A stretch of 64,000 nucleotides of DNA from Larix kaempferi. Its lineage: Eukaryota; Streptophyta; Pinopsida; Pinales; Pinaceae. Location: contig BSBM01002119.1 in assembly GCA_027924585.1 (NCBI GenBank), positions 124,001 through 188,000 of the forward strand, read 5' to 3'. A program made the position numbers and the translations under genes. Of the stretch, positions 45,707 to 58,447 are shown one piece after another (the first letter of the stretch is position 1; each line of letters starts with the position of its first letter). The notes beneath the pieces were generated by a model that saw only the letters and a list, made by a program, of their open reading frames with translations, made no database searches and had not been told where the DNA came from.

Positions 45707-47217
45707 TGTTGGCTTAGATAACTACTCTAGAGATTTCCAATGTAGACCCAGGTTCTTCACGGTTCAAGGAACCAACAAAACCCTTTTTCACTGGCCCTTT
45801 CGGAAACAATCAATGAACATAATGAGGTCTCACTCGAGGAAAAGTTATGGGGGGGCTGTGGAATCTAGTTTCGACAACCAAGTGATGAGTGCTTAAATGG
45901 ATCTAGCAAGCAGCGCACTACAGTACTTGCGCTGTAGACTTCAGACTACGCAGAGTTCCACTTTTCCTCGACTGACACTTAGGCTATCATGCATCCAAGG
46001 GCTGTGCGGTTCGAGTCTTATTCAACAACAGGATAGCACCACTGATAACTGCGCTTCCTCTTCAGTACTCAACTACTTCACTAACTGTACTTAACGATTC
46101 TTACACATTCCACAATTGCCTTAGGTGATTTATCTTATAATTCATGCAATATGACAAACACAATATACTATGCACTTCTGGTGCTGTGCACTGTGGATAT
46201 ATTTACCTATTTAAGTGATTGTCCAACTGACTCATATATTCACAGACTCAGGAATACTTGTGCATCTAACATTCATCCACCTATGCGATACTTAACATAT
46301 TATTCCCATCTTCATTCTTGTGGCAAATACATATAAAAGTAAACACATAAATCGATAAGCAAGATCTCACGCATTCATTGAAAGAAAATATACAGATTCA
46401 AGCACACATAAACAATCAAACACAACAGAATTTAACGTGGTTCACCCCCAGGATGGGAGCTACATCTATAGGAACTGTTGTTATATTATTTCAGGAAGGG
46501 TACAATAGTTCCAGTCTGCCCATTCAGCTACAGACTCTCTTCTCTCTGTATAGGCCTCTACGCACACAGCTTGCAGATCCTTTACAATCTTCTGTGAACA
46601 GAGTTTAATGTTCAACAAAGATTACAATTCATGCTTAGAGGATTCAACCCTTTCCCTTTCCAAAATGTGCCCATTTATAGATCATGCCTGTAGGTCATGT
46701 CTTTACAATGCGTAGGAAAAAACCCTAAGGTTTCCCAACTGGTGTGGTTACCTGCCATCCTGCCTATCACCATCGATAGCTTGCTCCACTCGCTCCAAGA
46801 TGCCTTGATGGGAAACGCGTGGCTCTCACACCCTTTTGACAACTGCATTCATCCTCAAAACGGTTACAACTGCATCATGGCCTACCACTTTCCACCCCTT
46901 TGGCCTGCCTGTCATCGTCGACCTCATGGCTTAGCTCCTTAACTATTTGCTGCCACTCTCCTGACAGGTCGCTTCCACCTAGCTTCATGCTTCTCCATAA
47001 CCAAAACAAGTCACTTTCTCGACTTGACCTTCCCTTGTACTATTTACCAAAAATGGTTGTTTTGTTAGCGCTTCGCACCAGCTAAACTGCATAAAACTAA
47101 CTACGCCATCCGAACTGCGCACCTCCAAAACTGTTCCATCTAACTCCGCAGCCCGAACTGCACAGTTCCCAAAACTGTACTTTGCCAAAATCATGTCCAC
47201 TTGGTCCCTGCCCAACA
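45707..47217 (-). repeat. 5' LTR of element D
   Basis: 1,511 bp on the minus strand from TGTTGGGCAGGG (47217) to AAGCCAACA (45707), with inverted TGTTGG/CCAACA ends. A CTATAAATGGG TATA box lies at 46671-46680. Its end matches 4209-4528 in opposite orientation. Right of 47217, sequence passes directly into the gag of element E, so D inserted into E. The short ORFs within it are not genes. Confidence 0.8.
46671..46680 (-). promoter_or_regulatory. TATA box in the D LTR
   Basis: CTATAAATGG on the minus strand, about 540 bp into the LTR, a usual position for the U3 promoter. The G-rich stretch and AAGGGAAAGGG just downstream are noted without assigned role. Confidence 0.55.
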
Positions 47218-47218
47218 C

Positions 47219-48474
47219 AAGGGCCATGGTGTGAGATCTACAGAACTAGAGGACATCGGCCAGAATACTGCTACTTAATACAGAAATATGTAAGAACGCC
47301 TAAAAATTTATATTGCAATTTCTGTAAGTCAGTCAGACATGATGAGTCCAACTGTCGAACATATGAGCTCATGTTAGAAAGAAATAAAGATATCGAGCAT
47401 ATGTATGGAGCAGTATACAAAGTCTAGGAAGATGCTCCGTACAAACAAGATAATGCACAGCATGATCAAGGACCATACAAAGGATGTGGAGGATTCCGCG
47501 AAAGAGGAAGAAATATTGGCCTAGGACAAGGACAAGGAAGAGGAAGAGGCCAGGTGATTTGTTACAATTGTGGCCATCTAGGTCACATATCTAGAGACTG
47601 TATTAATCCATGTACCACTTGTAATTATTGTAAATATTTTGATCATGTTATTGAAGACTGCCGAGTATTAGTAGCAGAAATGAAGAAGAGAAAGCAAGAT
47701 GCACCGAACCCACACATTCAGTTCATCGAATCAGAGAGAAGGGTTGTGGATCCCAGTATTAATGTTGTGACACAAAGTGGCGCTATGACTGGAAGAGATA
47801 GGAAAGCAAAAGCTTCGAATTTTGGAAATTTTGACACTAAGCAGACCCCTCTTGAAACAATCTGGATTAGAAAAGCTAGTGGGAAGGCACCTACTTTTAA
47901 CCTAGAGAAAAATAAAGAAGTCTTTCAGGAAGCATGAGACATATTCAAAGAAAAAGCAACTAAGTCAGCAAGAATGTTGCTGTGAAGTGAAATACCATAT
48001 ATGGAGGATATGCCAGCCACGTATAATAAAATGTGCCATGCAGTAGAGATAGACACCTCTGTTGCGTAGTTCCTAAGGAGCTGCATGAAATTGTTGAAGT
48101 GCGCAGATGCTGTAACAGAATTGCAAAAACTCTTAAACCAGTATGAACCGCGCAATGAGAAGGACATTGCCGAGAGCATAGTTCACTATATGAAGAAACA
48201 CAAAATAACAGGCCAAGAAATGCGGCTCAGTGCGCAGATAGGAGACTACGAGATGGACGATATCATCCTTGATATCAGATCAGAAGTTAATGTCTTGACT
48301 AAGCAGACATGGAAGCATATGGGGAGACCAAAGTTGTTGTGGTCACCCATACAGTTAAATTTGGCAAACCAGCAGACAGTTATACCTTTTGGGAGATTGG
48401 CCAATACTATTGTTGATATGGATGGAGTGTGAAGTCATGGAGACTTCGAAGTTATTGAAATTGTGGATGATAGT
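47219..48474 (+). pseudogene. Element E gag end and protease start
   Basis: Plus-strand sister of element D, cut on its left by D inside gag. It starts in the knuckle array: WCEIYRTRGHRPEYC, YCNFCKSVRHDESNC, a Gly/Arg/Gln-rich spacer, CYNCGHLGHISRDC and CNYCKYFDHVIEDC. The linker to protease (47700-48080) has stops at 47936 and 48067. The protease contains MDDIILDIRSEVNVLTKQTW (near 48255), where D-IRSE stands in for the usual DSGS. It is interrupted at 48474 by a 4.0-kb insert within the motif VIEIVDD and resumes at 52504. Confidence 0.8.
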
Positions 48475-51400
48475 TGTAACATCCCTCCTTTTTAGCTTTA
48501 GTAAATTTTATAAATGTAATTGTAATTTTGTATTAGGCCCTGGTAATGAGCTCAAGGCCAAGGCATGGCCAAGGCCTCACAAGTGGACCTTGAAACTATT
48601 GATATGATTCATAAGTGTTATTTAATAACTTAATCCCTAAGTTGTAGGAGACTAAAAGGTGGCAACGCAACAATGCCAAACAACTGAGTCCACTAAGGAG
48701 AAGTCTAATGACAGGAATAGAAGGAAACATCAAATATTCACTCGTGGACCTAAGTAGATGTTAAGTGTCATCCTAAACATAAGATTGATAAATCCGCAAA
48801 CAAATTAATAAATTGCTATAATACACATATATACATAGATATATAAGAAGTATTATAGAAACTTCAAAAGATTCTAGTGAATTATGACCTTAAATCATGA
48901 TAGGGATGATTGAGGATTTTCTACCTAGGAGAGAGGTCATCCTAAGAAATTATTAAGTATGTGTGTATTTTAGTATTATATATGTTAACGTAATAACATA
49001 TATATGTTTGGTTTTAACATAAATATATGTAACATAAACTACATATATGTTTTAAACATAAATCGACAAGCTAAACTAATAAAGATATTAGTACTCTTGT
49101 ATATATTATACCTCAAGGAAAAACTATTGCATTATTAATTAATGACACTTTAAAGTATTATATTGGAACCCAACATACATATAGTATAAAATGCATATAT
49201 TTTAATATGAAATTCGAATAATATAGATATATATATGTGTTAATATGATTTTGAAATGAAAACCTAATGAGTGCAAAACTCATTTTAAATAGATTATGGA
49301 AGATATGAGAAGAATTCTCATAAACTGGCACATATCAAACCCTCTCCTAATTACCGTTTAGACACTCTCCCTTTCCATAATCTTCCATGACTCCCAAAAT
49401 CTTTTGGTAAGGCTCAGTTTGAAGAGCATAACCCCGATATCCCTTGATTGGCGGGAGGCTTCGCAGAGTGGTAGACATAAAAGGAGGGATTCTTTGTTTT
49501 ACTGAGCATACTCTTCAAGGGAGAGAGTAAGTATTTTGAGATGGTATTTGTTGGGATGATCACAGCTCAGAAGGGAGGTCAGAAAATTAAAGGGGCTCTT
49601 GGTGATGGCAAAAAGCATTTTTCTTTATCTCTACGATCGATGGATCGTGATTCGCTACCATGGAATGCAAGTTGGTAAGGCACCTTGGCATTAGTAGATG
49701 GTAAGGGAATTCCTACATAGATCTCTGCTTTTCATTCACTTCTTTTGTTGTGATCCTTGTATGCAAATTTCTATGGAATATTTATGTACACTCTGTATTT
49801 GTTAAGATAATTATTCTCTTCGTAGTAGCGCGTAAGCCAGGAAAGAACCCCTACATAATATCGATAATGATATCTTTATAATATTTGTTAGTGTAGATTA
49901 CTTATTAAAACGTAGGTGAAGAGAAATCGATTTATCCTCTCCCTTATAATTTCTGTATTATAACAGTTAATCTTTAAATTATAGTATTTTGATTTCTGGT
50001 ACGATCTTTGCAAATATTTACTCTGACAGAGTTCGTATGCATAATATATATCGTTATAATAACCATTTTATTTTATTGCTGGGCATAGATCCATGTTCTA
50101 TCTCTGCGTTTTTCTAAATCATATCCGATCCGCAGTTAGCACTTAGGTTATCTTATTCCTATGTGTAGACAGAAATGTTGTAGTATTGGCTATTTACCTC
50201 TATCTTTATCTGGGTCCTTATTATGATAAGAGTTCATGTTAGCACATCCGTAATCCCGTGGACACATGTAAACATTTCATTAACAAGAAAATTGGTTTCT
50301 GGCTTTTAAATTGAAGTATCTCCCTCTAAAAATAGAGCTAAAACACTATATTCAGAATGCAAATATTGGGCAGTAACGTCTCCCACAAAAGTGTGCAAAA
50401 CAATTATTTATATTTAAATTTTGGGTTGAACATTCTTCCCCAAACCCGAATATTGAGATTAACTCAGTGTTGTAGATCACCACGATAGCCAGATCATTGC
50501 GCATCTTGCTTTTGGGAATAGCTGGATCATTATGTATTTTTGTTTTGGGATTTATCTCCTTGATTATCTCTGCCCTTTTCATTTAGATGCACTTTGATAT
50601 ACCCCTGCTTTTAGATTGAGAAAGATATCTGATAAAATGTTTCTGCAGAGTATATTTCTATCTTGTGGCCAACTGGTCCCTATATTTAGATATAGGCAAT
50701 AACTCGAGAGTATAGTCTCTGCCTACGATTCTGGATAGATCCCGCTCTAACCCTTGTTAGTTCATTGATGGTGGGAAACGGGTGATCTGCTGGGAGATCT
50801 TGTATCGACCTGCGTGTACCTTCCTTTTATCTATGTTTTACTCAAACCTGTGTAAAGTCAATTGAAGAATGCGTTAACCCGACACCTTGTGTTGATACCT
50901 CAAAACCGGTGTGATCTGTTGTAGTGCTGGACAGAGTTTATGCTTTGCATGTTAATTGTTTAATAGAGCAGGATCCCATTTTAACAACTCTGTATATTCT
51001 GTAGGGTAGATGCATTTTATAAACTCTGTTTTCTTTTATTCTTTATGGTCTACATTTTGAGTTGTCCGAGCCTATAATGCTCGATGCGATTTACGCACCC
51101 TTACCTCTAGATATTCTTATAAAATGAAATGATCCTAGTTTTCTCGGTATCATGTTTTGGTATCAGTTTCATAAATTAAGATCTCTGTAAACTCTGTTTA
51201 TGCTTAAATATCTCTGTGATAGCATGAATTTAGGTAAGCTTAGGGTTTAGTTAAGTTATTTTCTTAAGATCAAAATTCTCAGTGAACGCATGCTTTTAGT
51301 TTGATATTTCCCTGACAACTCAAGTTATAGTTATAACTATAACTATATATATATATATATATATATCGAAGTATAGATTCTTTAATTAGGTGAAAAACAA

Positions 51401-52503
51401 TCCTTACCATAAAAGACCTTGAACAATTACATGTTTAATTACATACCTTTAAATTAAGTTTAACGTATGGGATGCATTCCTTAATTAAGGTATTTAATAA
51501 AATATATGTTTCCCTTAGCTATAATCTTGAACATACCCTTGAGTATATGATCGTCTATATTGATGTAGTTTAAATGGAATGATATTGTCAGAGAATTACT
51601 TGGTTAAAAAGTAAGTATTAATACACTTGACATAAAATTGTTCTGTTATAGCTCTTGGTGAGTAGTCCTTGACTTATGTCTAAATATATATACATAATAT
51701 ATAAGGGTGGATCTCTTGGCTTATGTGAGGTTAGCAATAATCCCAGAACCTATAGATATTTTAATAAATGTTGGGAAAGTCCTCTATGATTATGTAATGG
51801 GAAGCGTCAAATGACGTGAAAGACACTCTCCATGAGATAGACTGTAAGTAAACACGAAGAAGTATGGAAATAAGGGTGTGGCCGAATGTAATCTCTTTAT
51901 GGATGAATAAAGCTTGATGCAACAACTATTTTGTGGACATAGCCCTAGATTGGGTGAACCATGGTAAAAATGGTCTCTCTCTCTAATGTGTCTTGATGTG
52001 TTCTATTTTGTGTATTTCATCTCTCCTTTACAAACATTGATCTCTTCTATGTACACCGCATGAGTCTTGAACCTATTTGATAAATATGATGACTTTTGTA
52101 TATGTTGGTAAATGATAACTCTTTGTTATTTCACGTTAACCATGTGATAGCCTTATAGGTGGGTCTCTTGTTCAAGCATTTCAATATTGGGTAAGAACTT
52201 TATGAAGATATTCAAAGGTAAATTTAGGGTTAATCAATTTACGATCTAATACAAATATGTTAGTTAAGGTATTAGACTCATATTTTTACTTGAAGAAATT
52301 TACTATGTATGACAAGTGGAATAGAAGTAATTATTAATCAGAGTAATGATAGTAGGAATGATTATGCATGCTCATGATTTCTGATAGATAATTAAATGAC
52401 ATTATGTTTAAAATAAATTAGTATATCTCATATCTTAATGTTAATTGTGAAAAGTTTAAAAAATTCACCAAAATTGCTAACTCAAAATATTGGGTATGTG
52501 ACA
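48475..52503. mobile_element. 4.0-kb insert 1 in E (LTR-like ends)
   Basis: Starts TGTAACATCCCTCC, ends GGGTATGTGACA and is flanked by ATAGT (48470-48474) and ATAGC (52504-52508), so it is a 5-bp-duplication, TG...CA element. It holds no coding match and no internal repeat of its ends, so a large solo LTR is the simplest reading. A CATAAAAGG TATA-like site lies near 49477. A TA microsatellite sits at 51338-51366. Comparison with D shows the uninterrupted protease sequence across this site. Confidence 0.75.
51338..51366. repeat. TA microsatellite
   Basis: Run of about fourteen TA dinucleotides inside insert 1, preceded by TATAACTATAACTATA units. Confidence 0.9.
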
Positions 52504-54084
52504 ATAGCAAACCTTATCCAGCACTATTGGGTATAGATTGGGCTATGGATAATCTTGCCATTATAAACTTGAAAACGAAAAAGATGATCTTTGAGGGTCA
52601 AAATATAAGGGTCATTGCACCATTGGATCCATCATACGGAGAAAGATACATTGAGCCAATTCAAGAAGAATCCAGAGCTCAAGACCTTGACCGCATCTAC
52701 AAAATGACTATGAATGATGTTGACTATATTAATCCTACTGCACATGGAACACTGAATTGGCGATGTGACAGTTCTTGCATCTCAGACTCGGATGCAGGAC
52801 TAGAGAATTGGCAAAGCCGTATGCATGAAGTATTTGCAAGAAGATGTGCGATGATCATGAAGTCAATACGTTGGATTGGAACCATGGTAAGTCCAATCCC
52901 CTCCTATGAAGGTTCATCTAATGTGTATTCATTTATCCAGAAATATACTGTATCAGTTGCAGTTGAACATCACATACTGGCACTAGACATGGCACTGCGT
53001 GAGACATCTACCAGATGGTGGGCTGCACATAAACACACATTGACCACATGGGATCAGTGCAAAGGCATGATGCAGATCAAGTTCACTGAGAAGGTTGTAC
53101 TGCCCTGTGAAAAATATAATGGATAGACGGATCCAAGGGAGCATATTGAAAGCTCTTCACAAGCATGGGAGGAGAGACAACAGACAGAATGGGTTCATCT
53201 GTTTGTGCATACGTTGGAGGAACAAACTCCAAAGAACTGGTACCTAGACATGGAGTTGCACAGAGGAACTACAGATTGGCTTACCTTGACTGCAAACTTC
53301 CAGAGAAATTTCATCTTTGAAGATTAAATCCCAAGCATTGATGAAGCTCTGCAAATAATCAAAGAAAGCATATTCAAAACAAAATTCCCAAGTACAAATG
53401 AGGCATTGGAAGAACTCAAAGAGAAAGTGTTTGAAGACATCAAAGTACCTACGAACCTACAACCAGAATAAGCAAGGTAGATAGAACATGCCCTTGAATG
53501 CTATAACATTGCTGAGAATGAAGAATAAGAAGAAAGTGACGAGGAGGATCTGTGCAACATCAATATACCTGAGTCAAAGGGTGTGTGTGGCATAGAGGGA
53601 CCTCCACTGGAAATTTTAGACATGAGTGGACTTGTGAAGACAAGAAAAGTGAACATTGGCACAAGTGAAGAGCCGAAGTTCACATCAATTGGAGATTACT
53701 GGGATGGTCAGACGATCCCAGAGATCCCAGACCTGCTGCATGAATATCATGATTTATTCCCGACAAAGTTTACTGAAATGAAGGGTATTTTAGGTGACCT
53801 GCGGGTCATGAAGATACCTCTCAAGCCAGGCACAAATCCTATTAAGAAAAGGGCCTATAGACTGAATCCTCAATATAAAGAAAGAGTCCAGGCAGAACTT
53901 GAGAAAATGCTCAATGCGGGGATCATTGAGCCGGTTGAAGAATCAGAGTGGATAAGCCTGATGGTTATCCAAGACAAGAAGAGTAAGGGTGAGATCAGGA
54001 TCTTTGTAGATCTCAGGAAGCTGAATGATGCTTCGTTGCATGACCCATTTCCTACTCCTTTTACAGATGAAGTACTAGACAACA
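52504..54084 (+). pseudogene. Element E: protease end, second gag-like domain, RT start
   Basis: Resumes the protease with YPALLGIDWAMDNLAII and FEGQNIRVIAP, then a spacer (IYKMTMNDVDYINPT). A gag-like domain follows (52890-53330: SSNVYSFIQKY, LALDMALRET, RWWAAHKHTLTTWDQC, EWVHLFVHTLEEQTPKNW). An acidic linker has several stops (53125, 53326, 53471, 53528). The RT start follows, with FPTKFTEMKGILGDL, EPVEESEWIS and IFVDLRKLNDASLHDPFPTPF. It is cut at 54084 by insert 2. The same order in element D shows that the extra gag-like domain is a family trait. Confidence 0.8.
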
Positions 54085-55964
54085 TGTAACATCCCGATAT
54101 TTTCATAAAAATTTAAAATTTCTAATTCATCATTAAATGCTAATAATTGTAAAATGTAGAAATAATAAATGTTTAGTAAAGAAGTAATTAATAATTACGT
54201 CATTTTGTAGGAACAATTTAACTGCTGTGTTTTTCTATTTTCTAATGGTGTTTTGTGTCGGGGACACGCCATGAATCCAAATAATGATTACGACATTTAT
54301 TTATATGCTTGAATGATTGAAAATTTCAATACATTTGGAAAACAATATTCTCCTCGACAAAGCACTGATAGATTACAATTTATGGATGATGATGAAAGGG
54401 GTCCCATGAGGTGCCCCGAGGCTTACTTAGCTACTCAGGTAAATCATTGTACCCATCCTTCATGCGCAGATTCGTAGGTAAGAGATAGCGATAAATTCAG
54501 AGTGTTTAATAACCGTTTCAAAAATGAAAACTGCAAGTACTTTGACACCACAGGTATGGTTTCTTTTCAATTTTTGTAAGAAGTAACTTGACTAGCTCAA
54601 AAGCTGTAGAAGTCATCAATTTCAGAGTGTGGTTGTTATTAACTTTCTGCATTAAGATTTTATGGCTCCCCTTGTTATCATTCCATGAATGACTTGCGGC
54701 TTTTAAAACAATCTTTTTATAAATTTCGACTTGTGACAAATCTAAGACAAGGAAACATGGTCCTATGCAAACCATAGTGAAGGTGACGAAGTGATTCTAA
54801 GTTCTTTATTACCTAAGCAATTATAATGGTGATGTAATATACATTATTACCTTACCATTGCAATTTATACAATGGTTCTTAGGTGGCAACTTTACCCTAA
54901 AGGGTGTATCTATATAAATTTATGACATGGGCAATGCTTGATGAACTTTATGATGAACTTTAGAATAGGTGGGGCAGAATCTATCCATACATTAGGATCG
55001 AATGCGACCTAGGTTAATGTGTTATACTATGAGTGCACTTGTATTGACTTAAATGGAACATACAAAATCTTTTATGCATGCAACCGATATATATGTTTTA
55101 ACCTTGGGATGATTATAAAGTGAATGTAATAACGTCGATCCTATGGTTGGCAAGTGGGTATGATGGCATTATAAAATGTCTGCGTACGAATTAAAGGTAT
55201 CATAAAAGATTGGGTTTTGTAATCAAGTCATTTGGCTACAACATTAATGGTAATATTACGTGAGTGATACAGTGGATGTCTAGCACGTGAAAAGGTTCAC
55301 CAGTGCTGCGCTGTAATAGGCCTCCTGCCTCGGTGTCGACTGAGTTGGAAATGTCATGGCTTAGAAGGTGGATGGGTGATTTAATACTGCATCTACCACC
55401 CACCAACGTGGCTCATTGGTAGTAGATCTCCATCGTCGATTTGTTGTGCGTTGGGATTGTAGTGAACCCTAAACGTAACCTACAGGGTATTGTAACGTTT
55501 TCTTTGGTCATTCGTTTCGATGGTAGGGTTTGGGGTGAGACCAACCGACCGAGAGGCTCTTAGGTTTTGATGTTTTTTTTAGCCTCCCTCAAGCTCGAAC
55601 CTGAGACCTATAGCAACCTTCAAACTGTAAGTGAATACGATCAGTGGGAGCTGAGTCTGGAAAATAATAGTGCAGCAATCCACAGGGTTGGATGAGTGCA
55701 TCTATTTGGTGGCGTTATAGTAACTTGAAGGTCTGGGTTTTCAAAATCGGGTTGCAAGTTTCGCAAGTGTTGACACAGTGTGCCCTATGAGTTGGGTTTT
55801 TCTCCTTCGAGGTGGATGGATGACTTCGTCATTCTTCTATCAACGACGCAAGTACAGTGTTGTTGCATAAGTTAGAGTTTTCTTTGTTGCATGCATTGGC
55901 ACTTCATGAATATTGTTTAACCCTAAGCATGATTGCTTGACAGGTTAGGTCTCGGCGAACAGTA

Positions 55965-56297
55965 TTATGCCTGGAACGTTGACAAGGAAACTACAACGTA
56001 GCCACCGGTAAGCATCGGTGGTACCCCTACCTCATGGTTCTCCTTGATTCGGACTTGGTCGATAGTGTGAGTGTCGGCAGGGTTTTGGAAATGTATCTTC
56101 TCGGCAATGGCTTTTGCCTCGCATACAACTTTGGGGAAAACGGTACTGTTATGGTTTTTAGTTAGCGTAGATGATGTAAATATTTCTAAAAAGTAAGGCC
56201 AACCATGCCTCGGCTCAGCAAACTTGATAGGGTTTGAACCTTCATTGTTGCAATGAATTTTACAGCATTTAAACGTTTTATGTTTATAGTTTTGCAC
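55965..56297 (-). other. Open frame in insert 2, unassigned
   Basis: 110-codon minus-strand frame with a natural-looking composition (PKVVCEAKAIAEKIHFQN, THTIDQVRIKENHEVG). I do not recognise it. It could be another captured exon or chance. Confidence 0.25.
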
Positions 56298-57775
56298 TTC
56301 TAAATCAATGGTGGAAACAAATGTTGAACTGTAAGTAATAGAAATGTTGACTATGGTTCATCTCGACAATAGCTGTGTAGTGTGAAAATGGGTTTTGAAT
56401 GAAACAATTAGTAAACAAATAAGGTTTCCTGTAAGATGCTGCGATCATATTTTTAAATGGAAATGTTCAGTGCTAGGGTTTAATGTTTACGTACAGTGTG
56501 TGAACTCTGATTTTTGAATTTGTTTCTGAAAGAATGAAAAGCCTGTTTAAAATGTTTATCTAAGGAATGGTTGTAAGCCGATAATGAGACACCTAGCTTA
56601 CAATGCATCTATGCATACTTTGAGTTAAGCAGTTAATAAAAGGGTAGTAGGTTCATTTTGAATGCAATTGTGTTTGATGTTAAACCCTATCTTGTCGATG
56701 ATAATGCAAGAATGGAGTTCTAAAATGAAAAGTGATGGGCTGTAATGATGTTTACATACAAGAAGAATGGTTCTATTTCTAGAGTTAGAATATATATGAT
56801 AATTTTATGGGATGAAAACATTTGATTTTGCAGCTGTTACATGTTTGTAAATATTAGTATGGCAAGAATAGATCAGACCCTGATTTGGGTGTAGAGATGC
56901 AGTATTTTACTCTGTCAGTTGATCAAATAATTACTACACATTTCTTTTCATTTAAGAACATGCTATTCTGTGCTTTAAATTCTACCATGTACAGTTGATA
57001 ATACATAATCAAATAAAATTACAGAGTGTTCGTTAGTTAGTTTAATTTGCCTATTAGTTTAACATTTTTGTACTTAAATATATCTCCCTGTATTCCTCCA
57101 ATTTGGACCTCTGGAGAAATGATAGAATTATATAGTGAAGACAATAATTTCTATAAAATTGGTCCGATTCAAATAACAATTAAAATAGAAGTATGGGAAT
57201 GTGGTTAAAAAGAATGCATGATATTGGTTTCTTTTTGAAGAAATAACTGATGATCAGTAAACCCTAGATGCTAACACCATGTCCACCTTTAGAAGTCAGA
57301 AAGGAAATTACTGTTATAGCTAGTTTCTGGTATGTTGTTTCAGCATACAGAGTTGAACAACATATTCAGTGCATGCAGAGATCTAATTTGCAGCTACTAA
57401 AATATCTAGAAAATAAGATGCATGGGGAATATAAGTCTATGCATGGGTGTCTCTTGGCGTTATGAATTTAGATGCATGTTAGGTTTCACTTTAAATGGAC
57501 AGATTTAATGCTACCTCTCTGTACTGGAGTATGATGCAGCTTCATGCATGGGGAAAAATGCAGAGGAGTCATTTTATCAGTTCAACAATTTAAAATCAAT
57601 CAGGATCTAACATTTTACTGCTACTGGTCATTAATAACATTTCTAAGCCATTTTCTGAAGGAATTCATAAACATAGAAAAGAAAAAAAAGAATAGAAACT
57701 GGGTGTGATAGGAGGAACAAATCACTCAAGAAGCATGTTCCACCCAACTTGCTCCTAAGCAACCAAGATGCCTAC

Positions 57776-58014
57776 CTTAGGACCCCCGAGCCTATCCACT
57801 GATCCACCAAGAGGAATAAATTTCAGAAGCTTAGGATCTCTACTTGCAGCAGCAAGAAATTTATCCAGCATTATAGGCTTAGGGGTCAATGGGACCTGCA
57901 CTAGCACCTCTGGTCTGTCCTTCTCATAACATTTTGCAGACTTATACTTGTACTCTCCACAGCCTCCCTATTCGAATCTCTCAGTCATCACCTGATGCAC
58001 ATGAGGAAATGTTT
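57776..58014 (-). pseudogene. Exon-like segment of an unidentified captured gene (2)
   Basis: 239 bp on the minus strand between a strong acceptor (ACAATGTTTTTTGCAG, 58015-58030) and a CTAAG/GTAGGC donor. It reads ETFPHVHQVMTERFE, a TAG, GGCGEYKYKSAKCYEKDRPE, VLVQVPLTPKPIMLDKFLA, then LLKFIPLGG. The frame joins the preceding exon-like segment across a 158-bp intron. Good splice sites and codon-like composition argue for a real gene fragment. I cannot name the protein. Confidence 0.5.
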
Positions 58015-58172
58015 CTGCAAAAAACATTGTAAGAGTTCCCTGCTCAATTCGAACTTCCTTTTATAGGCTGCTTAGGTCTTTTTGTAATTAACTGGTCATT
58101 AGTGAGCTACCTGCTCACCTCCCCCCACTTGGAGGGGGAAATGTCACAAAATTAGGGGGAGTTGTCTCATAC

Positions 58173-58290
58173 CAATAGCTAATGATCGAGTGCAAATCCT
58201 ACCATCTATCCCAATCCTTCCAGCAGCTTCCATTCCTCCTAGTGGGCCAGTGAGCACTCTTGTAACAACTTTCTTGAGTGTTTGTATCCC
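58173..58290 (-). pseudogene. Exon-like segment of an unidentified captured gene (1)
   Basis: Minus strand, ending at a GCTATTG/GTATGAG donor. It reads LKKVVTRVLTGPLGGMEAAG then RIGIDGRICTRSLAI. The upstream boundary is unclear. It joins in frame to the segment at 57776-58014. Confidence 0.45.
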
Positions 58291-58447
58291 ATTTTTATTT
58301 ATTAAATAATAATAATGAATCATTACATTCATCTTTGCCCTAATTTGGTCATAATTACAAAACTTGTCATTATAATTTAACACAAAGTATTTTGCAAAAA
58401 GGATAATAGTAGAAAATAATTATTCTCCAAAAATTGGGTAGGTGACA

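Larger units (their letters stand above)
54085..58447. mobile_element. 4.4-kb insert 2 in E (LTR-like ends, gene-like cargo)
   Basis: Starts TGTAACATCCCGAT, ends GGGTAGGTGACA and is flanked by CAACA (54080-54084) and CAACG (58448-58452). Its ends resemble those of insert 1, though the bodies do not look alike by eye. No retroelement protein is visible. The right end holds two exon-like segments on the minus strand (57776-58014 and about 58173-58290). Removing the insert rejoins the RT coding sequence (LDN to GGNEAYAF). Confidence 0.7.

Noticed and set aside
47554-47937. Host CCHC zinc-finger RNA-binding protein
   Set aside because: The knuckles belong to retroelement gag: the same array is followed by protease, RT and integrase, and repeated in D.
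51338-51366. TA run as a replication origin or regulatory site
   Set aside because: A simple microsatellite with no supporting context.
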